Origin: Cavia porcellus
Taxonomy: Eukaryota; Chordata; Mammalia; Rodentia; Caviidae
Reading direction: 5' to 3'
Assembly (NCBI RefSeq): GCF_034190915.1
Contig: NW_026947493.1
Coordinates: 42,402,501 to 42,466,500 of the forward strand
DNA length: 64,000 bases
Position 1 is the first letter of the stretch; each line of letters starts with the position of its first letter. The position numbers and the translations under genes were made by a program. Below, one piece after another: positions 44,839 through 57,890 of the stretch. A model generated the notes under the pieces. It saw only the letters and a list, made by a program, of their open reading frames with translations. It searched no databases and was not told where the DNA came from.

Positions 44839-47379
44839 TCATTATTTAGGAGAAGAGACTATTTCATACACTAAATAATTGCAGCATATTGTGAAACATC
44901 TTGATAGTGTAACTTCAACTAAGTACAAAGGAGAAAGTGATCAGGTCTACTTGGGACAATCAAGGAAGGCCTTCAAGAAAAGAAGTTTAAGTCACAGTTG
45001 ATATTTAGCAAATGAGCAGAGACAGAAATATAATAATATGGAGTGTAAGTAAAAGAATGCTCGGTGGCATACACTGAGCAAACTCAAAACTTCAGGAGTT
45101 TGGAAATCATCAAGGGGTTTAGAAACTCTAGGAGTCTGAAACATTAAAACATTAGAGGTTTACTTAGCATCTCTATAATTAAGAAGTAGAAGAATTTTTG
45201 GTGACCACTTGTGTGAAAATTTTAGCAAAGAGAAGAAAGATACCAAATTTTCTACAAATTAAGCAACTCAATTGAGGATGATGTCTTTTACTGAGGAGCA
45301 TAAAGGCAGAAGGTACATCAAGACAAGGAAATGATGAGGTAAAACAATATTGGGCAAGCTGAAATGTGAGGGCATTTTGAAATGCTTGATGAAATGTCTT
45401 GTGAGCAGTTCACTGAATTGTTTTGGAGCTTTGGAGGGAAAATTGATGTGGAGATCCAACTTCAGAATCTAGATCCTTATTTGTGGGGCTAGGTGAGCAC
45501 CTGTACCTTTGTCTTAGTGAAAATATTAGGAAATTTGGGTTGCATAAGTGAGGTCCAGAGTTTGGGGGAAAGGAGAAGCATGCTTAAAAATCTCTAGAGT
45601 CCTTAGAACAGAATTCCCATTAAAAAAAAAAAAAAAGCTTTCCAAACATCAAAATGTGCTGGCGACATACTTCCAGTTAATTTATTTGCTTGCATTTTCT
45701 TCACATTTTCAGTGAGTACATACACCATGACAACTCCTGTCTCTTTCATTTGCTTCCTTCTCATCTTACATCAACACCTTTAACCTGCATGTTCTAGACA
45801 CTTCCAGTCCTAGGCCCCAAATCTGCTGGTATTATTTCCTTCTCATGATCTCCTTACTAACAAAAGTCCAAGGAATGAGTCTGATGAGGGATAAACAGAC
45901 CTTCTCTGGGGGGTAGAAGAGAAGAGAAGAAGCCAACAAAGTCAGAATCATTTTAAAAGAGAAGGAAAAGGATTCACGCATTAATGAATTATTTTTCCTC
46001 CACAGTGGAATCAAAAGCCAGGTTGATCCTCTAAGTAAATCATGCATGCAAAGATGCTTAGCAGAGAGCAAGAATTCAGGTACCAGCAGTGGCATGGAAA
46101 CCAAATGCAAGCAGAAGGTTCTAAGCATAAAGAATTGCTGACGTGTGACCTGGGGAACTTTGCAGAGAGTGCAGTAGTGGCTTACACAGTATTTAAGGGC
46201 CCCTCCCACTAGAAGAAGGAGGGAAAAGAGACCCTCTAAGAGCTGATAAGGCCTGAATAGCATCAAAAGAAGATATAGAATGAGGAAGAAAGGAGGCTGG
46301 CATTTAGGGGCCAGGTTTATGGAGAATCTGGGAAGAATTCTGATGTGAAACTGTCAAAGAAGTGGAAGAAAATTAGCATGTATGGTGTCCTGGCGGTCAG
46401 GAAGCTGTGCTTTGTTTTTGTTTTTTAAGGGCTAGCACCCATCTACTCCCGCTTTCATTTGTTTTTATGGTATTTGATATCAAATACAAGGCTTTACACA
46501 TGCTAGACAAGAGCTACCCTCTCAACTCTAGGAAACATTTCTCTAATATATAGCTTTGAATTGAATGTCTCATTCTGATGGAATTTGATAAGGAAAGGAA
46601 AATGTCCATTAGTCTGGGTAATTAGGACCTTAGACAAGGCATCTAGGACAATCGGAGTATGTCCAAAATACATGAAGGAGGAGAAGCTAGGCATGGGGAC
46701 AGTTCTCCTTCCACTGCTCTTTTATCCCTTCTTCTTTTATTTTTTTATTCCTTCCTTGCTTGTCTTCCTGATTGTTTTCCTGATAAGCAAGATATATACC
46801 TCTTTAAAGGCTGCTGAGTAGGATTTCATGGTTAAAAGTCGAAAAGTGCAGAACAAAAATAGTATTGGTGAAGAAATTGCCCAAGAATAAGAGAAAGAAT
46901 ACCCATTCTTATGAAGTATAGGAAATGGAGCCAGGAGAGCTGGAAGATACAATGGGTTTTGTTAGGAAAAAAGATTGTTAACTAGAACATTGAGGGAATT
47001 TCTTTCCAGTAACTCCCAAGTTCTGTAGACGGGAGCTAAAAAAGTCATTTGCTGAGTGTAAGGGAAAAAGGCAGAGATTGGTTTGGGAGACACAGGGAGA
47101 GGTCTGGAGTACTGATAGTAAAGAATGTGAGAAGTGAGCAAGACAAATGGTACAGAAAGCTTATCTTTGTGGGGCTGCATCATTGAGAGACCAAGTATAT
47201 TTGAGATTCAATATATTATTCTCCAGTTACACTTGGATCAGATGTAGAGATACTGCAATGATCATAGTTAAGAATGGCATATAGCATAAGGTGAAGCAAG
47301 GATAGGTAGATAGTATAGGAAATAGACAGCTGTGACTTTCCAAAGGGAAGAAACATTTACTTTGGATGAAGTTAAGGTC
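44839..47379. other. Unassigned DNA
   Basis: No gene is recognised. A 144-codon antisense frame at 45,832-46,266 shows no domain. About 46,452-46,535 looks like a decayed antisense ID-like SINE ('atgctagacaagagctaccc'). Confidence 0.35.
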
Positions 47380-48470
47380 AAAGCCATGAAGTTACTTTTT
47401 TGTCATTGAGACATAATATCCACAACTCTAAGGAGGAAAGTTTTAATTGGCCCACAGTTTGTAGAAGTGCCAGTCCACAGTCAGCTGGCTTCAAGGCAGA
47501 GAGGCATGCAAAAGAGGCTTCATCATGATACAGGAAGCAAGGGGAGCTATCAAAGGAGGAGGAAGAGAGATACACTCTTCTAGGCCATGCTTCCAGTGAT
47601 CCACCTCCTAATATCACATTTAGCTAAAAATTATCAGTGGACTAATCTACTGATAAGTATCATGCCCCCATGATCTAATAACCTCCCCAAATCCCCACTG
47701 ACAAGCACATCAGGCTTTAGGAGGACTTCTAGATACAAACCATAACGTTCTACTCCTGACCTGCAAAAGACTTATGCACAACTCTATGTAAAAGGCATTT
47801 AATCCATGTATAAGAGTTGCCAAAGTCCTAGCAGTTCCAAAATTGATGAAAATTCCAAGTTCAAAGTGTCTTAATTTTTAGCTGTTAATCCTTGTAAAAA
47901 TCAAAGGAAACTTAAACACTTTCAACATATGATGGCACAAAGAAAACATTCTCATCCTAAAAGACATACATATGAGATAGACCAAAAGCAAGACCAACAT
48001 TCATCAGGGCAAACATTAAATCCTGTAGCTCCACGTCTAGTACCCTGGGCAAATTGTGGTGAGATGTGGACTTCAAAGGACTTGGGTGGCCCCATCCCTA
48101 TGGCACTGATGGCAGTTGTAGCCCTCACAGCCTCTCTCTTGGACCAGATTTGCTCTTTTTGTGGATTTTCTCAGACTTTCTATATTCCTGGCTTTTCCAA
48201 TACCTTCTGGTCTTCCCTGTGCTTTTGGCTTCACTCTCACAGGTACACTCACTGCCCTCTCTTCTCCTGAATTCTGAATGGAAGCTTTCTTGACACTGTA
48301 TCTCTTGAATTCTGCAGGTGTGTTAAATCAGCACTACCTGGATGATGCCAATGTCTGCCATTAGCTGGAGTAATAGCTGGGACCTTTTGTGCCTTGCTAG
48401 TGGTTACATAGGTTTCAAGTACCTGGTGGATAAACATGGTGAAATCCAGATATGACAGAAGCAAGGGTTA
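47380..48470 (-). mobile_element. Antisense MaLR-type LTR and internal-region relic
   Basis: The LTR-like part (47,380-47,750; 'cataatatccacaactctaa', '...gatccacctcctaatatcac', '...aaaccataacgttctactcc') is followed by a sequence ordered like MaLR internal DNA in antisense, to about 48,470. The 113- and 75-codon frames within it are by-products. Confidence 0.5.
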
Positions 48471-48820
48471 CAGAGCAAGAACCGGAACAAACCAAGTTGT
48501 CCACTTTTGCCTGACTGAGAAAGCAAATTAACTTTCTGGCAGACAAATGCAAAGCAGGAAAAAGTCCTGTAATTTGTTAAGCACCTACAGCCCACTCTTT
48601 CTCAATTCACATACCAACATAGTGCCTTAAATATTATTTTCTTCATTCTATGGAGGAAATAACCAAGGGTTCAACACAATGTAAGAAAGTCTACAAGTTT
48701 TTATGCAGAGACTGTGTACTGTGTGACTCAGACATGCACTAAGAAGACAAAAAGAACAGGCCTAGGCTCAGTGCTGCTACTTATTAGCACTGAGACTTGG
48801 AGAAGACGTTAAGAATAATA
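48471..48820. other. Unassigned DNA
   Basis: No gene or repeat family recognised. Confidence 0.35.
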
Positions 48821-48917
48821 AGTTGGGGATTTAGCTCAGTGGCATAAGTCCCTGCCTAGCAAGAGCAAGGTGGTGAGTTTGATCCCTGGTACAAAAGAAA
48901 GAAAGAAAGAAAGAAAA

Positions 48918-48952
<35 letters not shown>
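48821..48952 (+). mobile_element. ID-type SINE with (GAAA)n tail
   Basis: The ID body from 'agttggggatttagctcagt' to 'gtttgatccctggtac' is followed by about 60 bp of GAAA repeat, a microsatellite grown from the SINE tail. Confidence 0.9.
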
Positions 48953-49265
48953 TCAGTTTTATATGTCAACTTGACTAGACTACTTTCTCTAATTATTCAG
49001 TCAGACATTATCTCTGTATTGTGGTGAGCATGTTTTATAGATGTGATTAAAGCCCATAATCAGTAGACTTCTAGATAAGTTTATTTCATGCAGTTAAAAG
49101 TACTTAAAAGTAGGGATAAGGCTTGGCTGAAGCAGAAATTCTACCTATGGAGAGTACCTTCACCCAGTGCCCTAAACACTGGCCTGCTACACCTGATGGT
49201 TTAATCCACACATCTCAGACTTTCCCAGGCAACTATAAGCCTGCTGTATTAAAAAAAATCTTCAA
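48953..49265. mobile_element. Possible ERVL-type LTR relic
   Basis: 'atatgtcaacttgactagac' at the start, then 'gatgtgattaaagcccataa', resembles LTRs that begin with a 'GTCAACTTGACT' motif. Orientation and family are not secure. Confidence 0.3.
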
Positions 49266-49329
49266 ATAAAATGATCTGTAACTGGTTATGTTTCTCAGGT
49301 ATAAATTTGGCTGATTTATGTTGCTCAGA

Positions 49330-49430
49330 TGTATTGTGAAGATTAAATGAAGTAACAAGTGGCAAGCACTTGACATGATGCCAGGAACATTAGAGAGTAT
49401 TTGAATAATGGTGATTGTTCACATGAGAAC
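49330..49430 (+). mobile_element. MIR 3' fragment
   Basis: 'gtgaagattaaatgaagtaa', 'caagcacttgacatgatgcc' and 'gagtatttgaataatggtga'. Confidence 0.55.
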
Positions 49431-50291
49431 TGGGCAAATATTGGATTAATCCTACATCTAGTTGGCTCCCAACCTTCACTCTTTACCTGATACAGACTTA
49501 GTCAATAACTGTACTTGGCAATCTGGATTATATCACCAAATCAATGTGACCTTGAGTTCAGCCTCTATGCCTGATTTCTTTTCTGTAAAGGATTAGTGCC
49601 CCAAATAAATTTTGTATAAAATCTCCTAGCTTTGATGTCCTATCAGTAAATTTTAATCTAATTTATCAATTTTTTATTAAGCCTTGTCTTCTTCCTTCAG
49701 GCTTCAGACAAGATCTTTCCCATTACTGGTACATTCAGGGCTGCTTCCACTAAATGTCCCTCTAATTACTGAGTGGTTTATGGCCCGAGAATGCAAACTA
49801 AGTTTAATATTAACCTTGCTAAAACAATCACATTAGCTTAGAGCTCCTGTCTGTCCTATACCATAGACCAGGGGGTGTACAATTAAATCTGGTCCCTGCC
49901 ACCAAGGAGTATAAGGAAACATTTACTATGAAGGGGTACATAATTAAGTCAAAGCACTGAGAGTAAGGAGACAGTATGACAATTCTGAGCTATAATGATC
50001 AGAAATGCTTAATAGAAGAGTCATGAACTTAGATAAAGTGTTTGTATAAGAGGTAAGAAAAAAGATCGTTCTTCTCCTAATGTGTATCATGTGCTCCATT
50101 TGGGGAGCTCTTTACATCGCTGATTGCCTTAACTAATGTTGAGAAATAGGTGCCTCATGATTTCACTATTTCTCTCCTGTTCTCCCTGATATCCTTACTA
50201 ATTGTCATCATTCTGTGCAAGTGGGTGCAGTGGTCTTACTATATCATACCCACACATATTCTGATTAGTCCCTTTGTTGGTACATGAATTT
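49431..50291. other. Unassigned DNA
   Basis: No gene supported. Confidence 0.35.
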
Positions 50292-50380
50292 GTGAGTGAC
50301 ATGAATACTTAAACGAAAGCATCAATACTAACATGTATTGCACAGATTTGGTTTCAGCTGTAACTTTAGTAGCCAATTCC
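50292..50380 (+). repeat. Copy 1 of an 89-bp dispersed duplication
   Basis: 84 of 89 bases match 53,299-53,387 without gaps; flanks do not match. The repeat is followed by an L2-like 3' end at about 50,396-50,475. Confidence 0.9.
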
Positions 50381-50395
50381 ATCTTCAAAGAAGAG

Positions 50396-50475
50396 TAAGT
50401 TCCATTAAGGTAGAGTCCCTCTTATTTCTCTTGCTCACTGCATATGTAAAGCCTCCCACAAAGGAGGTGGTCAAT
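50396..50475 (+). mobile_element. L2 3'-end fragment
   Basis: 'gtagagtccctcttatttct' and 'ggtggtcaataaatatttat' match L2 3' end order. Confidence 0.45.
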
Positions 50476-50480
50476 AAATA

Positions 50481-52007
50481 TTTATGAAATAATTAAAGTA
50501 TCAACACTCTTTAGAACACAGGGAAAGTTGCCCTGTTTGAAACATCAGTGACATTAAAACCCTGATAATGGCGATTCTTATAATTTTGATTTTAATATCA
50601 ATCCACCCTGACTCTCTGCTCCTACTTTCTGAAAAACATTGCTTAAGTCCTTCAGCCTGGGCTTCTCAGGCAGTCATTGATAGAACCAATGCCAAAACTT
50701 ACTGGAGCTGAACAAAAGGTAGTGGTGTGTGTAGAAGAAATGTTATGCTTGAATGACAAGCAAACACTAGAAGGATTAATTTTATAAGATCAGCTCTGAG
50801 ATCAGATAAAAGCAGTGTGACTTTTTAAGCAATCTTCATTTTTATCTGTTTCATAAATAGCTGTTAGCAGCATTGATAGTCATCTTTCACAGGACAGAAA
50901 CAAAGAAGCCTTAATAACAGTTCAATTTAAATTTCTCAGTATTCTTAGCTTAGTTTATTACCTTTTTCATAAGGATCATTTGCTAAATGAGTCCAAAGAG
51001 TGCTGGGTGATATGAGTAAACAAGCTAGAAATTCTCAAGACTGTGGTCTAATGAAAGCAAATAAGTGAAGTTTACAAAATAATTCAGAATACTGAAAAAA
51101 GCAGTATTGGAATATAAATATAGGTTTCTACAAACAAGAAGCTAATAATCATAAGTCAACACTCATCATGATCACTGTAAATATTGCAAGTTAAAAAAAT
51201 ACTCAAAAGTTTTCTAACCAATTACAAAATAATTCTTCCCATGTAGTTCAAATATAATGATTATTAACATTTATATTCCAACAAATGTCTAAAAATGTTT
51301 ACCGAGCACCAACTACAACAATAAAAATAGTTCTCAAAACCCATACCACCAAATCAATGCAATCAGTCAGTGCATATTTACTAAGGATTGTATTTTGAGT
51401 ACTCTGGGTAATGTAATATACATATGATAGTTTTGCTTATCTTTCCTGTAAGCATTTTCCCTTCTGGTAAAAACAACTGAATTTAACTTTGTGTGGCCAC
51501 CCTCTCCCATTCCATCCCTATATTCTTTGGGATTGATCCCAACTTGCTAGCGCTAAGGATATTCATATTGTCATAACCTACTCAGTATTACTCTGGCCAC
51601 AGGCATTGTTTTAGAGATGGACATAAATATAGATTTAAACAGAGATTGGTTGGGTAATAAAAGCCAGGTCAATGAGATTAAATTTGAGGTTTTTATTTGA
51701 AAACTTTGTCCCACAGATTGCAGGCTGCGAGGTTGATGAGCTGAGACCAATTAGGAAGAGGGTAGAGAGTATACAAGCAAGTCTCTGGGACAGTGCTGGC
51801 ATTTTTCAGCTGCTCCAAGTTTTGCCCTTGTCTCTTGTCTATCAGTTGACCAAACAGACTCTACCAGTCTCTCTTGTCCATTGGCTTTCAGGTAAGTATA
51901 CAGTGAGGAGATAAGAGGAAAATGAGGTTAGTTATTTTCATCTCAGAAAGGTCTCCTCAGGGTGCCTGTGTCTCTCTACTGAAAACCATAGCTTGGTTGG
52001 GAACCTT
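50481..52007. other. Unassigned DNA
   Basis: AT-rich, no supported gene. The 80-codon frame at 51,672-51,914 has no domain. Confidence 0.4.
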
Positions 52008-52019
52008 CCCAAGACTCTT

Positions 52020-52124
52020 TTTTTTGGGGGGGGGGTCTTTTTCCTTTTTATTGGTACCGGGGATCGAACTCATGACTGCCTGCTTGCAAGGTAGGCGCTT
52101 ATGCCGCTGAGCTAAATCCCCAGC
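52020..52124 (-). mobile_element. ID-type SINE with perfect 12-bp TSD and a G10 run in its tail
   Basis: 'cccaagactctt' at 52,008-52,019 and 52,125-52,136 flanks an antisense ID ('ggtaccggggatcgaactca' to 'taaatccccagcc'). The tail side carries ten consecutive G on plus at 52,026-52,035 between T-runs. Confidence 0.93.
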
Positions 52125-52529
52125 CCCAAGACTCTTGCCCTATAGATTCCAAGGACCATCACTGCTCTGCTTTCAGTCCCCCTTTGTAATATCCCCAAAC
52201 TTTACTCTTATCTTTGTAAATAGTCCTGTTTTTAAAGCTGAGTTGAACGGAGCTGTCTGTTCCCTCACAGAACTCTAACAGATATAAGGCCTGTATTTGA
52301 ATTCTGGATTCAGACATGCTTAAAGATACCAATACTGTTAACTTTTTCAACTTCTTCAGCTAATAAATTTCCTTTTCCTTACGCAGTTCAAATTCTTTTC
52401 TTTTCTTTTTTTTTTTTTTTCTGTCACTTGTAACAAAATGTCCTAACAGATTTTTAGGCTTATTGATCGCATAGACTTACACAAAACACTTTAGAAAAAG
52501 GTAATAAAAAAGGCACTATTATGTTGCCA
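52125..52529. other. Unassigned DNA
   Basis: No gene; a poly-T-rich tract lies at about 52,400-52,420. Confidence 0.35.
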
Positions 52530-52895
52530 AATTTGGAGTGGTGGTGGTGTGGTGTGTGGTGAATTACCAACCCCCAATACTTCAGAATGTGATTGTGTTT
52601 AGAGATAGAATGTTCACAGAGATAATGAGGACATTAAGATGGGTTCTAAACCAGTATTACTGGCACCCTTATCAGAAGAGGAGAAAAAAAGGAAGCTCTG
52701 TAAGAAGGAAGACCATATAGAGATCCAAAGAAAAAGTGACCATCTATAAATCAAAGAGACAAGCCTTAGATGAAATCCATCTCCTAACTCCTTGATCCAT
52801 GGCTTGTAGCTTTCAAAACAGAGGAAAAACAGCTTCTGTTATTCAAGACATCTGTTCTGTGGTCCTTTGTTATACCAGCCCAAATAGACTCATAA
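52530..52895 (+). mobile_element. MLT1-like LTR (ERVL-MaLR)
   Basis: 'ccaacccccaatacttcaga', 'atgtgattgtgtttagagat', 'taatgaggacattaagatgg', 'tggcacccttatcagaagag' and '...ctttgttataccagcccaa' follow a MaLR LTR from near its start to near its end. Confidence 0.7.
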
Positions 52896-53298
52896 ATGTA
52901 TGTATGTATGGACTAGAACTAGGAAAGACACTTCTAGAGATCAGCTACTGTCTTCAGCTATTGGAGCATGGTCCTTTAGCTATAGCTCATGTGTGTTTCT
53001 GTAACTTGGCTTTATTTAATTTACTTCTCACTGGTTCACCCTTTCATATTTCCCAAACCACAACAACCTCTCCTAGTTGGTATGGCTATCAACACCATTG
53101 GAGTAAGATTTTTGCATTGACCCAACTCACAGGAATAAGCTAACTTTGGGTAATATGCCCATTTCTACTTCCACTAGTGGCTGCCATATGAGTTTCCTAG
53201 CAGAAAATTTGGGGTTGTGTAGGGAAGGGCTTTGTTTCACTGTGAAAGAGATGAAAGACACAGTTGGCCTTTAGCAAGTATAGCACTTGAATTCCAGA
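52896..53298. other. Unassigned DNA
   Basis: No gene or repeat family recognised. Confidence 0.35.
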
Positions 53299-53387
53299 GT
53301 GAGTGACATGAATACTTAAACGAAAGCATCAATACTAACATGTGTTTCACAGATTTGGTTTCAGTTTTAACTTCAGTAGCCAATTCC
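53299..53387 (+). repeat. Copy 2 of an 89-bp dispersed duplication
   Basis: 94% identical to 50,292-50,380, same orientation, 3,007 bp away. Confidence 0.9.
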
Positions 53388-54169
53388 TCCTTTTAACTGT
53401 TCATAAGACCTACTTTCTTGACCATCAGTTTAGAGAACACAGAATCTTTACCAGACCATTTAGTTTTATTTGAGTTGTTTTGATGTAAATTGGTATTACT
53501 TGAAAAAAAGTTTAAAACAGCTGTAAAAGAAGTTAACAATTTTGTCCAGGAAAAGGGAACAATTTTTATGAATTATTCCTAACAGTGCCAGAAAGTGTGA
53601 CTATGCTCAACTCTTCATGTATGGTACATGATATGGAAGAACCAGAGAAGTCTTTCACTTCCTGTTAATTCAGCAAAAGTATTAACAAGTTATCTCATGC
53701 GGTCATCTACTATCTCAAGCAGGAACTGTTTTCTTCTAATTTCTTAAGCCCTAAAAAATAAAATTATTTCAATTTTCTTGAATTTATTCATTCATTGCTT
53801 TCTACCCTATTGACTTTGCAGTAGCTCTTTCTTAATTCCTGGGCCACGGAATTAAGGGGTTAGGTAGATGCTGGATTTTAGTGTCACAATTTGTGGAGCT
53901 GATACTGTGTACTTAAGAGTTCATTCATTTTTGTTAGTGGCCATTTTTCCCTTTGGAGAGCTGGAGTGGTGGGTGAATGGGCTGGGGAAAGGAAAGCCTG
54001 TAGAAAGACACAGGCTATCAGGCCCCTTCTGCTGCCCTGTGGGCCCAGTTTCACTTCATGGGATTTCAGAATTGCCACAGATCCGTGACTGCTTCCACTT
54101 TCAGAACAGGCTGTTTATTTTTGTTACCCTGTCTCGATTGCACTATTGTGTGTTCAGCAGGGCCAATGT
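53388..54169. other. Unassigned DNA
   Basis: No gene supported. A 113-codon frame (53,868-54,209) has no domain and runs into an LTR relic. Confidence 0.4.
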
Positions 54170-54560
54170 TCAGCAAATACTCCTATCTTTCCTTCCTCAT
54201 CTCTGTTAAAAATGTCTTAGCCTCCCCATTGATGCTGGGGCTGGCCATCTGTGCTGATTTGGCTCATGAATATGAGTAGAGGCTTTGAATGTATTTGTAC
54301 CATTGGATTGGACCTCCCCGGTTCTGGTGCTTCTTCTACTCTATATAACATGAAGAGCTTGTGTCAGGTAGCCAAGGACACTTTAGTCTAGATCCAGGAT
54401 GACAGACTCATGGAACAGATCTGAACCTGACCCATAGCCCAGAGCAGGACTGTTGCAGCTGACCAGCTGGTCTTAGGTAAGATGTAAAGGTTTTGTTATT
54501 GCACATCACTAGTAATTTGTTGCACAGACTTATTCCAGCGTGAACTACTTAATACATCTG
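54170..54560 (+). mobile_element. MLT1-like LTR relic
   Basis: 'tggccatctgtgctgatttg', 'ggctcatgaatatgagtaga', a GC-richer middle, and an end '...atcactagtaatttgttgca' fit MLT1-class order. Confidence 0.5.
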
Positions 54561-56039
54561 GAGAAATTTTCTAAGAAACCAAAGAAGGGCTCTCTAAAGG
54601 ATTTGGATATGAGGGAGGAAGTGGGGGAGAAATTTCAAGGGCTTCTGAACATAATGATCAACTTGATCTAAAAATCTATTAGAGTACTCCAAACATCACA
54701 GGCATAAGATATATAAGAAATGTTCCCAAATAGCTATAGAGTCCAGTAAGTTCTTCTTTATATCTTATATCAAACTTTAGTATTTATTGACACTATTAAA
54801 CCAAGGTAGTAATTCTAGTCCTATAATTTTAAACATCTTGAGAATGAGATTCAGATATACAATACTAATTAATGTTATAATCTTCTTTGTTCTAGAATAA
54901 TCTGTTAGTTCATTTTGGGGAGAATATACAAAACTTAATGACATATTCTCAACTGTGTTTTTCTATAATTATCTTGAAGATAATGATTAAAACACAGATC
55001 TGAGAGAAAAGTTAATTTTTGTCTATTTTTAGAGAACTAGATTGAAAAGTTAATTTTTTTGAACAAGTTTCCACCTATTAAGACAAACATAGTTGACTTT
55101 TTTTACAACAAAGTTACTTGAGCTTGTTGATAATGATTTAATTAATAATAATTATACTTATTTCACTCAGATACAAATTCTATAATCTCATACGTAAGCA
55201 ATAGATCATACAAATAATCAACATAATAAAATAATCCAGACCTATCCATGGGGTTTGCTTTAATGAAACTTAATGTATGTTCAATGACTACGAAACCACT
55301 CTAACAGGTTTTACTTATTTATCTGAGAGAGATTTTTAAAAGACATTTACTTTTCATTTTTTTCCTGGCATTTAACAGAGGACAATTGTGCCACAATCCT
55401 ACTTTACAAAACTACAAGGAAGGAACACTTAATTTAATGTTCATGTGGAATGTAATTACGTACTTTTCTTCCTTTACAATGTGTGCTTCAGAGACAGGAT
55501 GACAAGCCAAGAAGCACATAATATGCTGTCTGTCATTAAAATAGGTACATGCTTTTAAAATTATTTCACACTGACACTTATTCAAAATATCCTTTATCTT
55601 CTTTTTTTGACTATTTTATGAACATTATAGTACCTCATCAAGTATTGCCTATTTTATGACAGATATAAATGGGAATTTATTGAATAAATGAATTTACCAT
55701 GTACAATCATAGATATTATAGATTTTAGTATGTACAAAGTTTCATCTCTGCCCTATGACTCACAAAGTGCTCTCTCTGACAGGTTCAGGGTTGCTCTGAG
55801 TCAGGACTATAGAGTGATCCTATCTTCCCTCTTGCTCTAAAGAATATCATTTGACCTTTCATTCAGAGTTTCCACTGAATGAAATCTTTCTGGAATGTTG
55901 CAAGCAAACATTTTTGCTTTCTCCTTTCAAGCTGTGGGATATATAGGTTGTCTCTCAGAACTATAATAATAAAGTTAGGAATAGTGAAACAAATAAAAAT
56001 CATAACTTAGATGCCAACCAGCGTTTCCATCGCGCTTCA
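54561..56039. other. Unassigned AT-rich DNA
   Basis: No gene, SINE or LTR recognised. Confidence 0.4.
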
Positions 56040-56160
56040 ATCCTGCTAAACTACATTTAGTGTTCATTCCTTTGCAGCAACTCCCGCAGAGCAGGTGTCA
56101 TTATTTTCACATTATAAATGAGGAAGTGTGGTGAGAATTTGAACTCAGGGTTTAATTGCA
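56040..56160 (-). mobile_element. MIR fragment
   Basis: Antisense core: 'gtgtcattattttcacatta', 'taaatgaggaagtgtg', 'gaatttgaactcagggttt'. Confidence 0.55.
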
Positions 56161-57534
56161 AAAATGGAGTACTTCACACAGGTTTAACATTCAATTTGCC
56201 TTTGAATTGCGTGTGATTTTTTGGTGTCTTTATTCACATTGAGTGTTCCTTCTGGCAGTTACCAATATATAGCCACTTCTCTTTTCCTTTGTATCCCATC
56301 ATGGTGTCTTGCATAGTAAGTACTTGATAATTTCTATTATACTTCCTATAGCCCAAAGGCAGCCCAGTTTCCATACTTAAGAGTTTTTTAAATTGGAACA
56401 TACGTCAAATTGATGTTGTGATGTATATGGTAGCCTTTTCCTAAAAATCTGTTATTAGCCCTAGGTATCTCCTAATGAATCCAATCTTAAAATCAAGAAG
56501 TCATTGCAGAAACAAATGAGTAGAACTCAACCCAAACTGCTCAAAGTTTACAGACAATAAAAGTAGATTATTTAATGCTACCTGAGTTTTAATCCCAAGA
56601 GGAATTCAGAAGGAAATCCACTGGAACTGAAAGGAAAGGCAATTAGATGTAGTTTATTAGCAATAAAAGTAGTCTGGTCAGTGATTTCAAGGGGACATAC
56701 AGGTGGCACCAAGATCTCAGAAGTGGGAAAAATGTTAAATGCTTTACACTGTTGGAGTCTCAACAATGAAGTAAGACAGAAACACAAGTGGTGAATGACC
56801 AGAAGGAACACTGGGTCCACCTGCCCTTAAGCTGAACTCTCTGTTTTCAGATGTCCTGGAAGCAAACCACAATAAGATACTGTCAAGCATCATGGAGACA
56901 AGGATATGGGTATGTGACTTACAGCTGTAGTTTAAAGGTGGTCCTGGGAGAGTTTGATGTGATGCCATGAAAGGAGATATTTAAGTATGAAATGTTGCTC
57001 AAAACCTCTGCATTTATGTATTATTCATATCTTGTTTTGACACTATGGGCTTTGGCACTATGAATTTGATACTATGGGCTTTGGCACAAAGACAGAGAAC
57101 TGAAAGTAACTGTGTTAGGGAGAGAAGTTTAGGGTTAGCTTTGTATTTTTATAAATAGAAAAGATGAGAATGTTTTTATCCTGAGAAAAGAGTCAGCAGA
57201 GTCTGTGGTAAGAATCAGTCAGAGATGACTGAAGTAGAAAGCTCTCCAAAGTAGTGGGATTAAAGGAGGCTTAGGGCACAAGGGAGGTATCTGAAGGAAG
57301 GGTGCTTTTTCTAATGAGATGAAGCAAGAATTAAAAGTGGCAGAGATATGGATGCAGAATAGTGTGTGTTAGAGTCAGGAGAAAATCTGTAATGGCTCTA
57401 AGTTCTTTGCAAAGTAGGTAAGCATCACTAAGAATGGGAGAATAACAGGAGAAGCTTTGGGAGATTAGAGATTGCAATGACTATGCAGTGGACGGGAAGA
57501 GCTGCCTTGTGCTGAGGGCATAATTGATATTGCC
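56161..57534. other. Unassigned DNA with an L2-like fragment
   Basis: About 56,225-56,342 resembles an L2 3' end ('tcatggtgtcttgcatagta'). At 57,040-57,092 a roughly 28-bp unit 'actatgggctttggcac' is tandemly doubled. No gene is supported. Confidence 0.35.
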
Positions 57535-57890
57535 TTAGAATAGTTGTGTCGCTTTAATAAAATTCCAGAGATTTAAAACTTAATAAATAGTAAAAATATC
57601 TGTCTCATAATTCTTGAGGCTAGGAAGCCCACCATCAAAGTGTCAGCAATTTTGGTGTCTAGTGAGCTGCTCTTAACGGCATCTGTTGCTGCATCTTCCA
57701 AAAGGATAAAACTGTGCATTCACATGATAGAGGCGCAGAGAAAAAGGGCCCAATCTAGCATCCTCTAGACTTTTTATGGGGCACTAATTCATTCATAAGA
57801 GACTTAATCACTTATCCAAAAAAGTTACAACACATGAATTTGGGAAAACAAACAATAGTAGAGACTATTTGTACTGGGAGTAGTCTGGCA
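57535..57890 (-). mobile_element. Antisense MLT1-like LTR
   Basis: 'aaatatctgtctcataattc', 'ttgaggctaggaagccca', 'ccatcaaagtgtcagcaatt' and '...acatgaatttgggaaaac' are in MLT1 antisense order. Confidence 0.6.

Noticed and set aside
45832..46266. 144-codon antisense frame
   Set aside because: Hydrophobic, L/S-rich from purine-rich plus-strand DNA; no motif, no splice context.
47929..48293. Overlapping frames of 113 and 75 codons on plus
   Set aside because: They fall in DNA ordered like an antisense MaLR internal region and have no domain.
48893..48952. Regular spaced repeats, considered as a CRISPR-like array
   Set aside because: A simple (GAAA)n tail in a vertebrate SINE; no repeat-spacer structure anywhere in the window.
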